Source: an uncultured Duganella sp. (lineage in GTDB: Bacteria > Pseudomonadota > Gammaproteobacteria > Burkholderiales > Burkholderiaceae). From it: DNA of 22,459 bases. The stretch covers positions 1 through 22,459 of the forward strand of contig CAMLRG010000083.1 of assembly GCA_946482335.1 (NCBI GenBank), given 5' to 3'. The position numbers were made by a program, and so were the translations under genes. The notes below the pieces were generated by a model that was not told the DNA's origin, ran no database searches, and was given only the letters and a program-made list of their open reading frames with translations. Below, in pieces: positions 15,992 through 22,459 of this stretch (position 1 is the first letter of the stretch; each line of letters opens with the position of its first letter).

Positions 15992-17760
15992 CGCTGCGGC
16001 TCCGCGGCAGGATATGCGGACAGGGCGGGGGCCGCCGACCGCACCTTCCCCGGCAGGCGGCGGACAGCCACCGCCGCGATCAGCGCCAGCACCAGCAACA
16101 TGGCATCCATACCCGCCACGGACCACAGGCCGGACGACAGTGTGCGGACCGGATGATCCCCTGTCGTGACCCAGTTCAGCAGCACACTGCCCAGCGCCAG
16201 CGCGAAGATGGTTTGCACCTGCCCACGCCAGGCCGCGGCTGGCCTGCACCACGCGTGGATGAAGCAAGCGATCCAGGCAAGGTAGAAGGTCCATACTTCA
16301 AGCGCGGCACGCTCCTGCCCCGCAAAGCTCGATCCTGGCGGCAGCAGGCGGTTCGCTGCGAACATGGCAAGGGTGGCGACCATGATGCCGGTGATACTCC
16401 CCACGGTCAGGCCTTCCACCACGCGCACGCCAGCCAGGCCCTTTTTCAAATGCCGCGCGCGCCGTGCCTCCAGCCAGAACAGGAAGCCCGTCGCAATCAG
16501 GACGCAGCCCGACAAGCCGGCGCAGAAGTACAGCCAGCGCAAAGGCCAGTGCTCGAACTGGACGAAATGCATGCCCGAGATGAAGCGCTGCACGGTCATC
16601 ACTGGCGCCGCCTCGAAGCGGTGCAGGATCTCGCCGGTGACCGCATCGAAGTAGATCTGGTCCAGGTTCATCGTGACATCGCGCGCATAGGAACGGCGCA
16701 GCTCGACGTAGCTGTTCGCGTCGCCCGGGTGGTAGACGCGCACGAAATACGGTTGCCCGCCCGCCCACGCTTGCTCGGCACGCGCCGCCATCGCATCGAG
16801 CGACGCCAGGGCGCCCGGCGCGTTGGCCCTGGCGCGGGTATAGCGTCCCATCGCTTCGGCGGTGTAGGCTTGCTTGTCGGCCGTGCCGCTGCCGTAGGCC
16901 AGCCAGTGCGCCTGTGGAAAGTAGATCGACATGAAGATGATCAGGCCGGACAGCGTGAGCACAAAGTGGAAAGGCAGCCCGATCACGCCCGTGAGGTTGT
17001 GCAGGTCCAGGCTGCTGCGCTGCAGCCGCTTGTGTGGCCGGAAGGTGAAGAACTGGCTGAATATCTTTTTGTGGATGACGACGCCCGACACCAGCAGCGC
17101 CAGCATCGCCATGGCGGCCAAGCCCACCAGCCATTTCCCCAGGTCGTTCCATTTCAGGTGCAGCCCGTAATGGAAGGGGAAGATGAAGCCCGTGCCGCCC
17201 AGCGTGCCCTGCTCCGGCACGAAAGTATGGCGCACCGGGTCGTACTGGCGGTAGGTGGTGTCACCCTTCTTTTCCCGGTACGAAAAGCGCACGACGGGCA
17301 CGCGATCGGTCGGCAGGTCGATGCGCCACTGGCTCGCCTTGGCAGGCACCGCCGGGGCGACCTCGCTCGCAATGCGGTCGAGGGAGATGGGCGCGGCAGC
17401 CGGCGCAATGCGCGTGCCGGGCATCATCCAGCGGTCGATCTCGCGGTCGAATACGCTCAATGAGCCCATCCAGAAAATCGCGAACAACAAGCTGCCCAGC
17501 ACCACGCCGGCCCAGGTGTGCAGTACGGCCATCGATTTGCCGAACGATAGCCGCTCCGCGCCCTTCACGCTGAATCCCCACAACAGCAATAGCAGGTAGG
17601 CCGCAAAGCCGAGCATCGCCGCCAGTACCACCGCCTCCGCGCGCGCCAATCCAAGTCCGGCCAGCACCGCCGCCGCCGCGGCGACAGCCAGCGCAGCCAG
17701 CCCGTAACCGCCGCACACGGTGCCCAGCACGCGCAGGAGGATGGCAAATGGCGCTTTCAT
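15988..17760 (-). CDS. DUF3649-PepSY fusion, iron-uptake membrane protein
   Basis: A 590-aa inner-membrane protein. The first 65 residues have two membrane segments (about 8-35 and 43-65; VCGGYGLAALAV and RAEAVVLAAMLGFAAYLLLLLW) and look like a DUF3649 protein, which is usually a separate small gene in such operons. A standard PepSY_TM protein begins at about residue 72 (GKSMAVLHTWAGVVLGSLLFAIFW) and has further helices near 200-220, 260-285, 380-405 and toward the C-terminus. Its periplasmic parts contain PepSY-like repeats (DQIYFDAVTGEILHRFE). Its probable job is handling or reducing iron delivered by the receptor; this is family knowledge, not shown directly. The start ATG shares one base with the receptor's stop (TGATG), and its own stop overlaps the DUF3325 start. 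Confidence 0.85.
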   Translation of the reverse strand: MKAPFAILLRVLGTVCGGYGLAALAVAAAAAVLAGLGLARAEAVVLAAMLGFAAYLLLLLWGFSVKGAERLSFGKSMAVLHTWAGVVLGSLLFAIFWMGSLSVFDREIDRWMMPGTRIAPAAAPISLDRIASEVAPAVPAKASQWRIDLPTDRVPVVRFSYREKKGDTTYRQYDPVRHTFVPEQGTLGGTGFIFPFHYGLHLKWNDLGKWLVGLAAMAMLALLVSGVVIHKKIFSQFFTFRPHKRLQRSSLDLHNLTGVIGLPFHFVLTLSGLIIFMSIYFPQAHWLAYGSGTADKQAYTAEAMGRYTRARANAPGALASLDAMAARAEQAWAGGQPYFVRVYHPGDANSYVELRRSYARDVTMNLDQIYFDAVTGEILHRFEAAPVMTVQRFISGMHFVQFEHWPLRWLYFCAGLSGCVLIATGFLFWLEARRARHLKKGLAGVRVVEGLTVGSITGIMVATLAMFAANRLLPPGSSFAGQERAALEVWTFYLAWIACFIHAWCRPAAAWRGQVQTIFALALGSVLLNWVTTGDHPVRTLSSGLWSVAGMDAMLLVLALIAAVAVRRLPGKVRSAAPALSAYPAAEPQR

Positions 17761-19880
17761 CAGAACCCGAGCGAATAGCCCACCGTCAAGGTACGCCCAC
17801 GGCCCGCGAAGTAGCGTGCCGGTTCAACCAAGGCACTCTGCGAGTAATACGTGATGTACTGGCGGTCGAACAGGTTGGCCACGCCCAGGCGCAGCTCGCC
17901 CTTTGGCAGTTTGTAGTTCAGGGAAGCGTCAGCCAGCGTATAGCCGCTGAATTCCTTGGCCGGGTCGTCGAACGACTGGCTGAACGCGTGCTGCAGCTGG
18001 ACGAAGGACGACAGTTTCTGGCCCCAGTTCGCGGACCAGCTGGCGACCAGGCGGTTGGGCGCCACGTTCAGGCCGTCCAGCTTCGCATTCAGGCTGCCGT
18101 TGTTGTCGCTGTCGTAGCGGCCCTTGGTGTAAGCGTAAGACAGGCGGGCGCCGTGCTCCTTGGTGAAGCGGTAACCGGCGCTGGCCTCGACGCCTTTCAG
18201 GCGGGTCTTCTCGCGCGACATCATGAATACGCCATTGACCGGCACCACACGCGCACCAAAATCGGAGTCCGACTGGAAGTAGCTGGCGTCGAGCTCCCAT
18301 GCGCCTTTGCGCACGCGCGTGCCCAGCTCAATGCCATCGGTCAGGATAGGCTCGAGCGCGCGCATGCTGCCAACGCTCTGTCCCGGCGTATTGATCGAAC
18401 GCAGCGCACGCCCGATGTCCGGCAAACCGAAGCCTTCCGAATAGTTGGCGTACACGTTCACATCGCTCGACGGACTGAACACGACGCCGGCATTGAACAG
18501 CGTTTCGTTGAACTTGATCTTGCCACCTTCGACGAAGGTATTCTTGTACGCGGCCAGGGTACGGTAGCTGCCCACCTCCAGGTCTGCGTTTTCCTTGCGC
18601 ACGCCTGCGTGCAAGGTCAGTTGCTCGAACAGCTTGTACTCGCCCTGCGTAAACAGCGAGACATTGCGGTATTTCGACTCCGGCACAAAGGTGCGGCCGG
18701 TCAAATACATATCCTGCTTGCCTTCATCAACCAGCGTATCGAAGCCGAGGGTCAGCTTCAGGCGGCCATCGAGCAAGCTGGATTTGGTCAAACCCACCTT
18801 GCTGCCGTACTTGGATGCGACAGCGCGCGACTGGTCGAACAGCGTGCCGCGCGGCGCGATCGTCACATCCTGGAAAGTCGCCGAATTATCCGCCCCGAAC
18901 AGGCCCTCGAACTCCTGGTTGAACACCATGGCCGACAATTCCATGCCCGCCAGGTTGCTGTGGCTGTATGAGAGGCTGGAAGTCCAGACGTCGTTCCAGG
19001 CAGGCTTGCCCGGTGGCGTGCCTTCGGCCGATGTCGACGGGATGCCAAGCTGGCGGTTGCCCGCCACGCCCACATAACTGGCCTTGGACTTGATCTTGTA
19101 GCGGTTGATGGACAGCTGCAGGCGCTGCGCGTCGTCCAGCCAGTATCCAAGCTTGGCCAGCACATCGTAGCTACGCGAATCCTGCAGGTCGCCCTGCGTG
19201 ACGTCAACGCCGATCGGCCTGCCCTCGCCGTCCAGGTGCTGGCCCTGGTTCTCATAAGCGACGGCCAAGAGGTAATCGAGCTTGTCGCCACGGCCGCTCA
19301 AGCGATAGCTGCCCTTGTAACCCTGCGTGTCGGAACTGATGTCGGACGTTGGCATCGTCATCTGCACGCTGGCGTGCTGGCTGAAGCTGCCCTTGTCCGG
19401 CCGCCGCGTGATGATATTGATCGTGCCCCCAGTCGCTCCCAGGCCGTTGACCGCATTGGGCCCCTGGATGATTTCGATGCGCTCCACCATCGAATAATCG
19501 ATGGTGTGCGCCTCGCGGCCGGTGGGCCGCACCGGGTTCGATTGCGGCACACCGTCGATCAGGATCAGCGGCGTACGTCCACGCAGCGTTTCACCCGAAC
19601 CGTTCATCTTGCCGCGGCTCGGCGTATAGGAAGGGAGCAGGTTGCTCAGGGCGTCGGACGAATTGCCCGAAATGGCCAGCTGCCGCTCGATGTCCTCCTT
19701 CCTGAGGACGACAATGGTTTGCGGCGCCTTGTCCGCTTCGATGTTCGAGCGGGATGCCGAGACGACCACCGTCTCCATGACCGCTTCACTGGCGCCCGCG
19801 CTCCATGGCGCCGCGATGGCCAGCAGCAGCGCTGCAGCAAGTGGATTAAGTTTGAATGGCGTGACCTTGGACAACTGCAC
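17760..19880 (-). CDS. TonB-dependent siderophore receptor (no STN domain)
   Basis: A 706-aa outer-membrane receptor with a signal peptide (about 1-30) and TonB box METVVVSAS (35-43). The plug domain is at about 50-160 (APQTIVVLRKEDIERQL, RGRTPLILIDGVPQSNP, VERIEIIQGPNAVNGLGATGGTINIITRRP). The long barrel ends in Phe (TLTVGYSLGF). The plug resembles IutA/RhtA-like receptors, suggesting a carboxylate or mixed-type siderophore, but this is weak inference. There is no STN domain, so it should not signal through a FecR. The start is GTG at 19880, preceded by GGGGAGG; no in-frame ATG lies between it and the end of the signal peptide. It heads an operon with the fusion PepSY and DUF3325 genes, under a Fur-box promoter. 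Confidence 0.93.
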   Translation of the reverse strand: MQLSKVTPFKLNPLAAALLLAIAAPWSAGASEAVMETVVVSASRSNIEADKAPQTIVVLRKEDIERQLAISGNSSDALSNLLPSYTPSRGKMNGSGETLRGRTPLILIDGVPQSNPVRPTGREAHTIDYSMVERIEIIQGPNAVNGLGATGGTINIITRRPDKGSFSQHASVQMTMPTSDISSDTQGYKGSYRLSGRGDKLDYLLAVAYENQGQHLDGEGRPIGVDVTQGDLQDSRSYDVLAKLGYWLDDAQRLQLSINRYKIKSKASYVGVAGNRQLGIPSTSAEGTPPGKPAWNDVWTSSLSYSHSNLAGMELSAMVFNQEFEGLFGADNSATFQDVTIAPRGTLFDQSRAVASKYGSKVGLTKSSLLDGRLKLTLGFDTLVDEGKQDMYLTGRTFVPESKYRNVSLFTQGEYKLFEQLTLHAGVRKENADLEVGSYRTLAAYKNTFVEGGKIKFNETLFNAGVVFSPSSDVNVYANYSEGFGLPDIGRALRSINTPGQSVGSMRALEPILTDGIELGTRVRKGAWELDASYFQSDSDFGARVVPVNGVFMMSREKTRLKGVEASAGYRFTKEHGARLSYAYTKGRYDSDNNGSLNAKLDGLNVAPNRLVASWSANWGQKLSSFVQLQHAFSQSFDDPAKEFSGYTLADASLNYKLPKGELRLGVANLFDRQYITYYSQSALVEPARYFAGRGRTLTVGYSLGF

Positions 19881-19953
19881 TACGACCTCCCCGTTGGGTT
19901 ATTTGCGGCAGGGGCTGGCGAGCGTCGTCTCGGGAGTGCGCTTGGCTGGCTGG

Positions 19954-19998
19954 ATGAGAATAATTCTCATTATGAATTATTTCTTGCTTGATAGTCAA
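19954..19998 (-). promoter_or_regulatory. Fur-box promoter of the second iron-uptake operon
   Basis: On the minus strand, -35 TTGACT (19998-19993), an 18-bp spacer and -10 CATAAT (19974-19969). Overlapping the -10 is ATGAGAA-TAA-TTCTCAT (19954-19970), a perfect 7-bp inverted repeat that continues into ATTAT and matches classical Fur sites. Iron-loaded Fur bound here would block transcription. About 100 bp lie between this site and the plus-strand gene at 20077, so co-control of that gene is possible but not evident. Confidence 0.8.
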
Positions 19999-20032
19999 CC
20001 AGCGGCAAAGCTGAAATGCGCGTTAATATGCT

Positions 20033-20062
20033 TGGCACACCAGGCATTCCGACCTGGTGCCA
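20033..20062 (+). promoter_or_regulatory. Leader hairpin just before a ribosome-binding site
   Basis: TGGCA-CA-CCAGG (20033-20044) pairs with CCTGG-TGCCA (20053-20062): ten base pairs with a 2-nt bulge and an 8-nt loop. It ends one base before the ribosome-binding site AGGAGA (20064-20069) of the exported protein gene. It could tune translation or stabilise the mRNA. Confidence 0.4.
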
Positions 20063-20076
20063 CAGGAGATATCAAC

Positions 20077-20796
20077 ATGAAGAAAGCAATCCAAGGCATT
20101 GCGGCAGCCCTGCTCGCCTTCAGCATCGCCGGTCCCGCCCTCGCGGCAAGCGAGGTCTATTTGCTCGGCACGCTGTACAAACGGCACGAACAAGTGCCCG
20201 CTTACGACGTCCAAACGCTGGTGAACATCGTCCAGAAAGTATCGCCCGATGTCATGGTGCTGGACGTCACGCCTGAAGAACTGCGCAAGCGTACCGTCTT
20301 CCCCGGCAAGATCGAATACACCACCGGCATTTTCCCGCTGCTGGAACACCGCAATATCATCACCTACCCCGCCGAGCCGGCCGAGCCGATGTTCAGCGAA
20401 ATCGTCGAAGCGGTGAAAGGCAGGTTGCAGCAATTCGACAAGGAACAGCCTGCGCTATCCGCCAGCTTCAAACGCACCGAAAAGAATATGTACGCCGTGC
20501 TCGGCAAGCACTGGACTTCCGCCGCGCGTGTGCAGGACGAAGTCACCGGCGAAATGATCGATGCCGCCGCCCGGCTGCAAGCCGAGATCGTCGGCCCCGT
20601 GATGAAAGACGCCGACGAACGCTGGGACCGTCACACGGCCGACATGGTGAAGCGCGCGGTCAGCGAGCACCCCGGCAAACGCGTACTGGTACTGACCGGC
20701 ATCCGCAACCGGCCACTGGTGCAGCGGCATTTGAAGGCTGATCCGGCGATCAAGCTGGTTGATATGCCGGCCTGGCTGTCCCAGGCGGGGTTCTAA
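20077..20796 (+). CDS. Exported protein, possibly TraB/Tiki-like
   Basis: A 239-aa protein with a clean Sec signal peptide (about 1-23, ending ALA), so it is periplasmic or secreted. The mature protein opens with SEVYLLGTLYKRH, followed by SPDVMVLDVTPEEL. It closes with RVLVLTGIRNRPLVQRHL. This pattern recalls the TraB/GumN/Tiki superfamily, but the usual GTxH motif is GTLY here (Tyr34, with the nearest His at 37), so activity may be lost or changed. I do not recognise it firmly. The start at 20077 has AGGAGA at 7 nt. It diverges from the Fur-controlled receptor operon; a link to iron is possible by position only. Confidence 0.5.
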   Translation: MKKAIQGIAAALLAFSIAGPALAASEVYLLGTLYKRHEQVPAYDVQTLVNIVQKVSPDVMVLDVTPEELRKRTVFPGKIEYTTGIFPLLEHRNIITYPAEPAEPMFSEIVEAVKGRLQQFDKEQPALSASFKRTEKNMYAVLGKHWTSAARVQDEVTGEMIDAAARLQAEIVGPVMKDADERWDRHTADMVKRAVSEHPGKRVLVLTGIRNRPLVQRHLKADPAIKLVDMPAWLSQAGF

Positions 20797-21143
20797 CGAC
20801 CGGACGACGCAGTCCTCGCATTTCAGAGCGTGCCTCTAACCGATCGCGGATTTGCGTCGTTCACCCGAGTTTGCCATGCGCGTCCACCAGTCTCCAACGA
20901 ACCAATCAACGCAATGTTGACTTTTCGCTCGCCGCCTGCTGGGACTTTACTTCCCAGGTGATTCGAGGAAACGACGAACCGAGATCTAACTCGATAACTT
21001 CAAAAACGGCGTGCTGAAGCCGACTGCGGATCTTCTCCACCTATATCTGATGAGCTTGACCACGACAGTCCGCTTCAATAATCTTGGGGCGAGACTTGGA
21101 TCGTTATGCCAAGTACGTGACCATTTTCAGCATAGGAACTTGA
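20797..21143. other. 347-bp gap without a convincing gene
   Basis: I see no gene here beyond very short frames. An 8-bp inverted repeat ACGACGCA/TGCGTCGT (20804-20811, 20853-20860) and a small hairpin CTGGGA/TCCCAG (20939-20957) are present without T-runs. TTGACC (21056-21061) and AATAAT (21077-21082), 15 bp apart, are a weak candidate promoter for the gene at 21144. Base composition is lower in GC than in the genes to the left. Confidence 0.4.
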
Positions 21144-21752
21144 ATGATTGATCTCAGCAAGCTGCCCGCCAAATCGGCTTTTGCTATCGTGATCGGCGCC
21201 GGTCTTGTCGCCCTGACAGGCGCAGGCATTTTGTATGCCATCGGTGAACCGATTACCATTGGCGGGAAGGAATACGCCTTTGGCACCAATAAAAAAAAGC
21301 TGGCCGAACTGCAAACACATCACCAAAACGTAATCCAAAAGCTGAACGAGGTCAGCGAGAAGCTATCAACAATTACTATCGAAAATGCTCAACTGAAGCA
21401 AACAATTGCCTCGCTACAGGCACAGCAAGACAAGGCTAGACAAGAGAACGTGCCGTGGTCCCCGGTGGCGGATGTGGACTTTGCCGAAGATGGCAGTTAC
21501 TCGACGTCAGATGGAAGGCATGGGACGGGAAAATGGTCGGCTCCCGATAGTGAAATCACTCTCCGGTATGTAAGCAGCAAATCCGACGAGGTGGTGCTAA
21601 TAACGAACATGGCGGAGCCTTATAACAAGATTCGGATTTCCCGAACCATGGGAATGGTCGCACATATGCCAAAACACGACTATAGCCTGCAATTGGAAGG
21701 CGAAGTTTACAGAACTGCCACTGTGCGAATCAATCGGCGCCCCAGGGCATGA
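21144..21752 (+). CDS. Membrane-anchored coiled-coil protein of unknown function
   Basis: I do not recognise this 202-aa protein. It has one N-terminal membrane helix (about 12-34), a charged coiled-coil stretch (about 50-102, with heptad-like L/I spacing and many K, Q and E) and a C-terminal soluble domain (about 104-202) that looks beta-rich. The layout suggests a single-pass membrane protein with the C-terminal part held off the membrane by the coiled coil; topology is uncertain. The ATG at 21144 follows AGGA at about 7 nt. By hand count GC is about 44% over 21301-21420, far below the flanking genes, and the codons are correspondingly AT-rich, which suggests acquisition from elsewhere. It lies alone between the exported protein gene and the tRNA and ends at a strong hairpin. 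Confidence 0.7.
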   Translation: MIDLSKLPAKSAFAIVIGAGLVALTGAGILYAIGEPITIGGKEYAFGTNKKKLAELQTHHQNVIQKLNEVSEKLSTITIENAQLKQTIASLQAQQDKARQENVPWSPVADVDFAEDGSYSTSDGRHGTGKWSAPDSEITLRYVSSKSDEVVLITNMAEPYNKIRISRTMGMVAHMPKHDYSLQLEGEVYRTATVRINRRPRA

Positions 21753-21754
21753 AA

Positions 21755-21794
21755 ACTATAAGAGAGGGAAGCGCGTGCTCCCCTCTCTTATAGT
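21755..21794. terminator. Perfect 14-bp hairpin after the orphan gene
   Basis: ACTATAAGAGAGGG (21755-21768) and CCCTCTCTTATAGT (21781-21794) are perfect 14-bp arms; inside, AGC and GCT pair around a GCGT loop. It begins 3 nt after the orphan gene's stop. There is no T-run, so it is not a textbook intrinsic terminator, but it would be a very stable RNA 3' end in either direction. Confidence 0.55.
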
Positions 21795-21868
21795 AGTGGC
21801 GACAAGAATTGATGATTAATTCCTCATCACGCACGTCTAGCTACTTGTTCGCTGTGTGGTTACGTAAG

Positions 21869-21896
21869 AAGCCCCTATGATTGCTCACAAGGGCTT
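21869..21896 (-). terminator. Weak hairpin downstream of the tRNA
   Basis: AAGCCC (21869-21874) and GGGCTT (21891-21896) form a 6-bp stem with a 16-nt loop about 20 nt beyond the tRNA 3' end; on the minus strand it is followed by CTTACG rather than a T-run. It could end the tRNA transcript, but support is slight. Confidence 0.25.
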
Positions 21897-21916
21897 GCTT
21901 ACAAAGCGTAGTGAAT

Positions 21917-21995
21917 TGGTAGGCCCTCCCGGAGTCGAACCGGGCACCAAAGGATTATGAGTCCTCTGCTCTAACCAAGCATGAGCTAAGGGCCC
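21917..21995 (-). tRNA. ileX: tRNA-Ile2 with CAU anticodon (read as lysidine-modified, AUA codons)
   Basis: The minus strand folds as a complete tRNA. The acceptor stem is GGGCCCT/AGGGCCT with a G1-U72 pair. The D stem is GCTC/GAGC, the anticodon stem GAGGA/TCCTT with loop CTCATAA, and the T arm CCCGG-TTCGACT-CCGGG. Discriminator A and an encoded CCA (21919-21917) complete it. The anticodon is CAU. The acceptor stem resembles bacterial tRNA-Ile2 more than elongator tRNA-Met, so Ile2 is preferred; Met remains the alternative. The D loop is 11 nt, longer than usual, with T at position 15. It lies 44 bp after the rpoD stop on the same strand. Confidence 0.85.
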
Positions 21996-22011
21996 TGAGA
22001 ACCCGGCAGTA

Positions 22012-22028
22012 TCGGGGCTGGGCCCCGA
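22012..22028 (-). terminator. GC-rich hairpin between rpoD and the tRNA
   Basis: TCGGGGC (22012-22018), a 3-nt loop and GCCCCGA (22022-22028) form a 7-bp stem 11 nt after the rpoD stop. No T-run follows on the minus strand, so it may be a partial terminator or a processing signal that leaves the tRNA joined to the rpoD transcript. Confidence 0.45.
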
Positions 22029-22039
22029 ACCGTCAAGTA

Positions 22040-22459
22040 TTAGTTACCTTCCAGGAAACTCTTCAGCTTGTCGGAGCGGGAAGGATGGCGCAGCTTGCGC
22101 AGGGCCTTGGCTTCGATCTGGCGGATACGTTCGCGGGTCACGTCGAACTGTTTGCCGACCTCTTCCAGCGTGTGGTCGGTGGACATTTCGATACCGAAGC
22201 GCATGCGCAGCACCTTGGCTTCGCGCGGGGTCAGCGAGTCGAGCACATCCTTCACCACACCGCGCATCGAGGCATGCAGCGCCGCGTCCGAAGGCGCCAG
22301 CGTGTTGTTGTCCTCGATGAAGTCGCCCAGATGGGAATCGTCGTCGTCGCCGATCGGCGTTTCCATCGAGATCGGCTCCTTGGCGATCTTCATGATCTTG
22401 CGGATCTTATCCTCTGGCATTTCCATCTTGATCGCCAGGGTTGCCGGATCCGGCTCGGC
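22040..22459 (-). CDS. rpoD: RNA polymerase sigma-70 factor RpoD, C-terminal part (5' end beyond window)
   Basis: The last 139 residues of the housekeeping sigma factor, open at the right edge. Visible are the end of region 3 ([20 protein letters not shown] and [21 protein letters not shown]) and region 4. Region 4 includes [16 protein letters not shown] and the -35-binding helix-turn-helix [20 protein letters not shown], followed by [12 protein letters not shown]. The sequence is highly conserved and leaves no doubt. It ends 44 bp before the tRNA gene on the same strand and marks the core-genome edge of this window. Confidence 0.98.
   Translation of the reverse strand, partial: AEPDPATLAIKMEMPEDKIRKIMKIAKEPISMETPIGDDDDSHLGDFIEDNNTLAPSDAALHASMRGVVKDVLDSLTPREAKVLRMRFGIEMSTDHTLEEVGKQFDVTRERIRQIEAKALRKLRHPSRSDKLKSFLEGN

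Noticed and set aside
15992..16294. Upstream extension of the DUF3325 frame
   Set aside because: It lies within the PepSY coding region in another frame; the ATGA overlap at 15988-15991 gives a natural start.
17748..18971. 407-codon plus-strand frame opposite the second receptor
   Set aside because: No recognisable domain and antisense to a complete TonB-dependent receptor.
19988..19998. TTGA-TAG-TCAA as a second FNR-type site
   Set aside because: The half-sites are only 3 bp apart, too close for the 14-bp FNR geometry; TTGACT here serves better as the -35 of the receptor promoter.
1..22459. CRISPR array, transposase, integrase or prophage genes
   Set aside because: I saw no regularly spaced repeats, no transposase or integrase motifs and no insertion-sequence ends on either strand; small repeats could still escape reading by eye.

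Overview
This window looks like chromosomal DNA of a GC-rich betaproteobacterium, most likely an Oxalobacteraceae/Massilia-type organism. That placement is inferred from the RpoD C-terminus, the high GC of most genes and the gene content; no search was possible. Most of the window is accessory metabolism. The right edge is core genome: the end of rpoD and a tRNA.

Layout. (1) 1-4047, minus strand: a nitrous oxide respiration locus. nosZ comes first and nosR follows 21 bp later, running off the left edge. A well-placed FNR/DNR-type box and a -10 element precede nosZ. (2) 4073-6217, plus: a divergent, exported 714-aa protein that resembles RIFT-barrel/exo-rhamnogalacturonan lyase-like proteins. 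(3) 6275-8197: an electrophile/aldehyde detoxification group. A glutathione S-transferase (minus) diverges from a TetR regulator (plus) across a perfect 11+11 bp inverted repeat. A DJ-1d/PfpI-type protein (minus) converges on tetR, and the two stop codons share TTAA. (4) 8259-13598, plus: iron uptake module 1, with a Fur-box-like promoter, a FecI-type sigma factor, FecR, an STN-domain TonB-dependent receptor and a PepSY membrane protein. (5) 13624-15580, plus: a GlxA-type regulator (DJ-1/PfpI domain plus AraC HTH) followed by an exported alpha/beta hydrolase. An inverted repeat between them overlaps the hydrolase promoter. (6) 15689-20000, minus: iron uptake module 2, with a strong Fur box, a second TonB-dependent receptor, a DUF3649-PepSY fusion and a DUF3325 protein, all with overlapping start and stop codons. 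(7) 20077-20796, plus: an exported protein weakly resembling the TraB/Tiki superfamily, divergent from module 2. (8) 20797-21916: a lower-GC stretch with one orphan membrane-anchored coiled-coil gene and a 14-bp perfect hairpin. (9) 21917-22459, minus: tRNA-Ile2(CAU) just downstream of the end of rpoD.

How the parts work together. The two iron modules point at each other and each has its own Fur-like site. Module 1 should sense its own ferric siderophore through the receptor's STN domain, FecR and FecI. Module 2 has no regulator of its own and should respond to Fur alone. Both end in PepSY-type membrane proteins, which are thought to help reduce or release iron in the periplasm or inner membrane. 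The nos locus should be switched on by lack of oxygen, or by NO.

I did not find an unmistakably new defence or mobile system. The items most worth checking are the GlxA-hydrolase pair with its inverted repeat, the DUF3649-PepSY fusion, the unusual NosZ (lipobox, and His in place of Trp in the CuA motif) and the orphan gene beside the tRNA.
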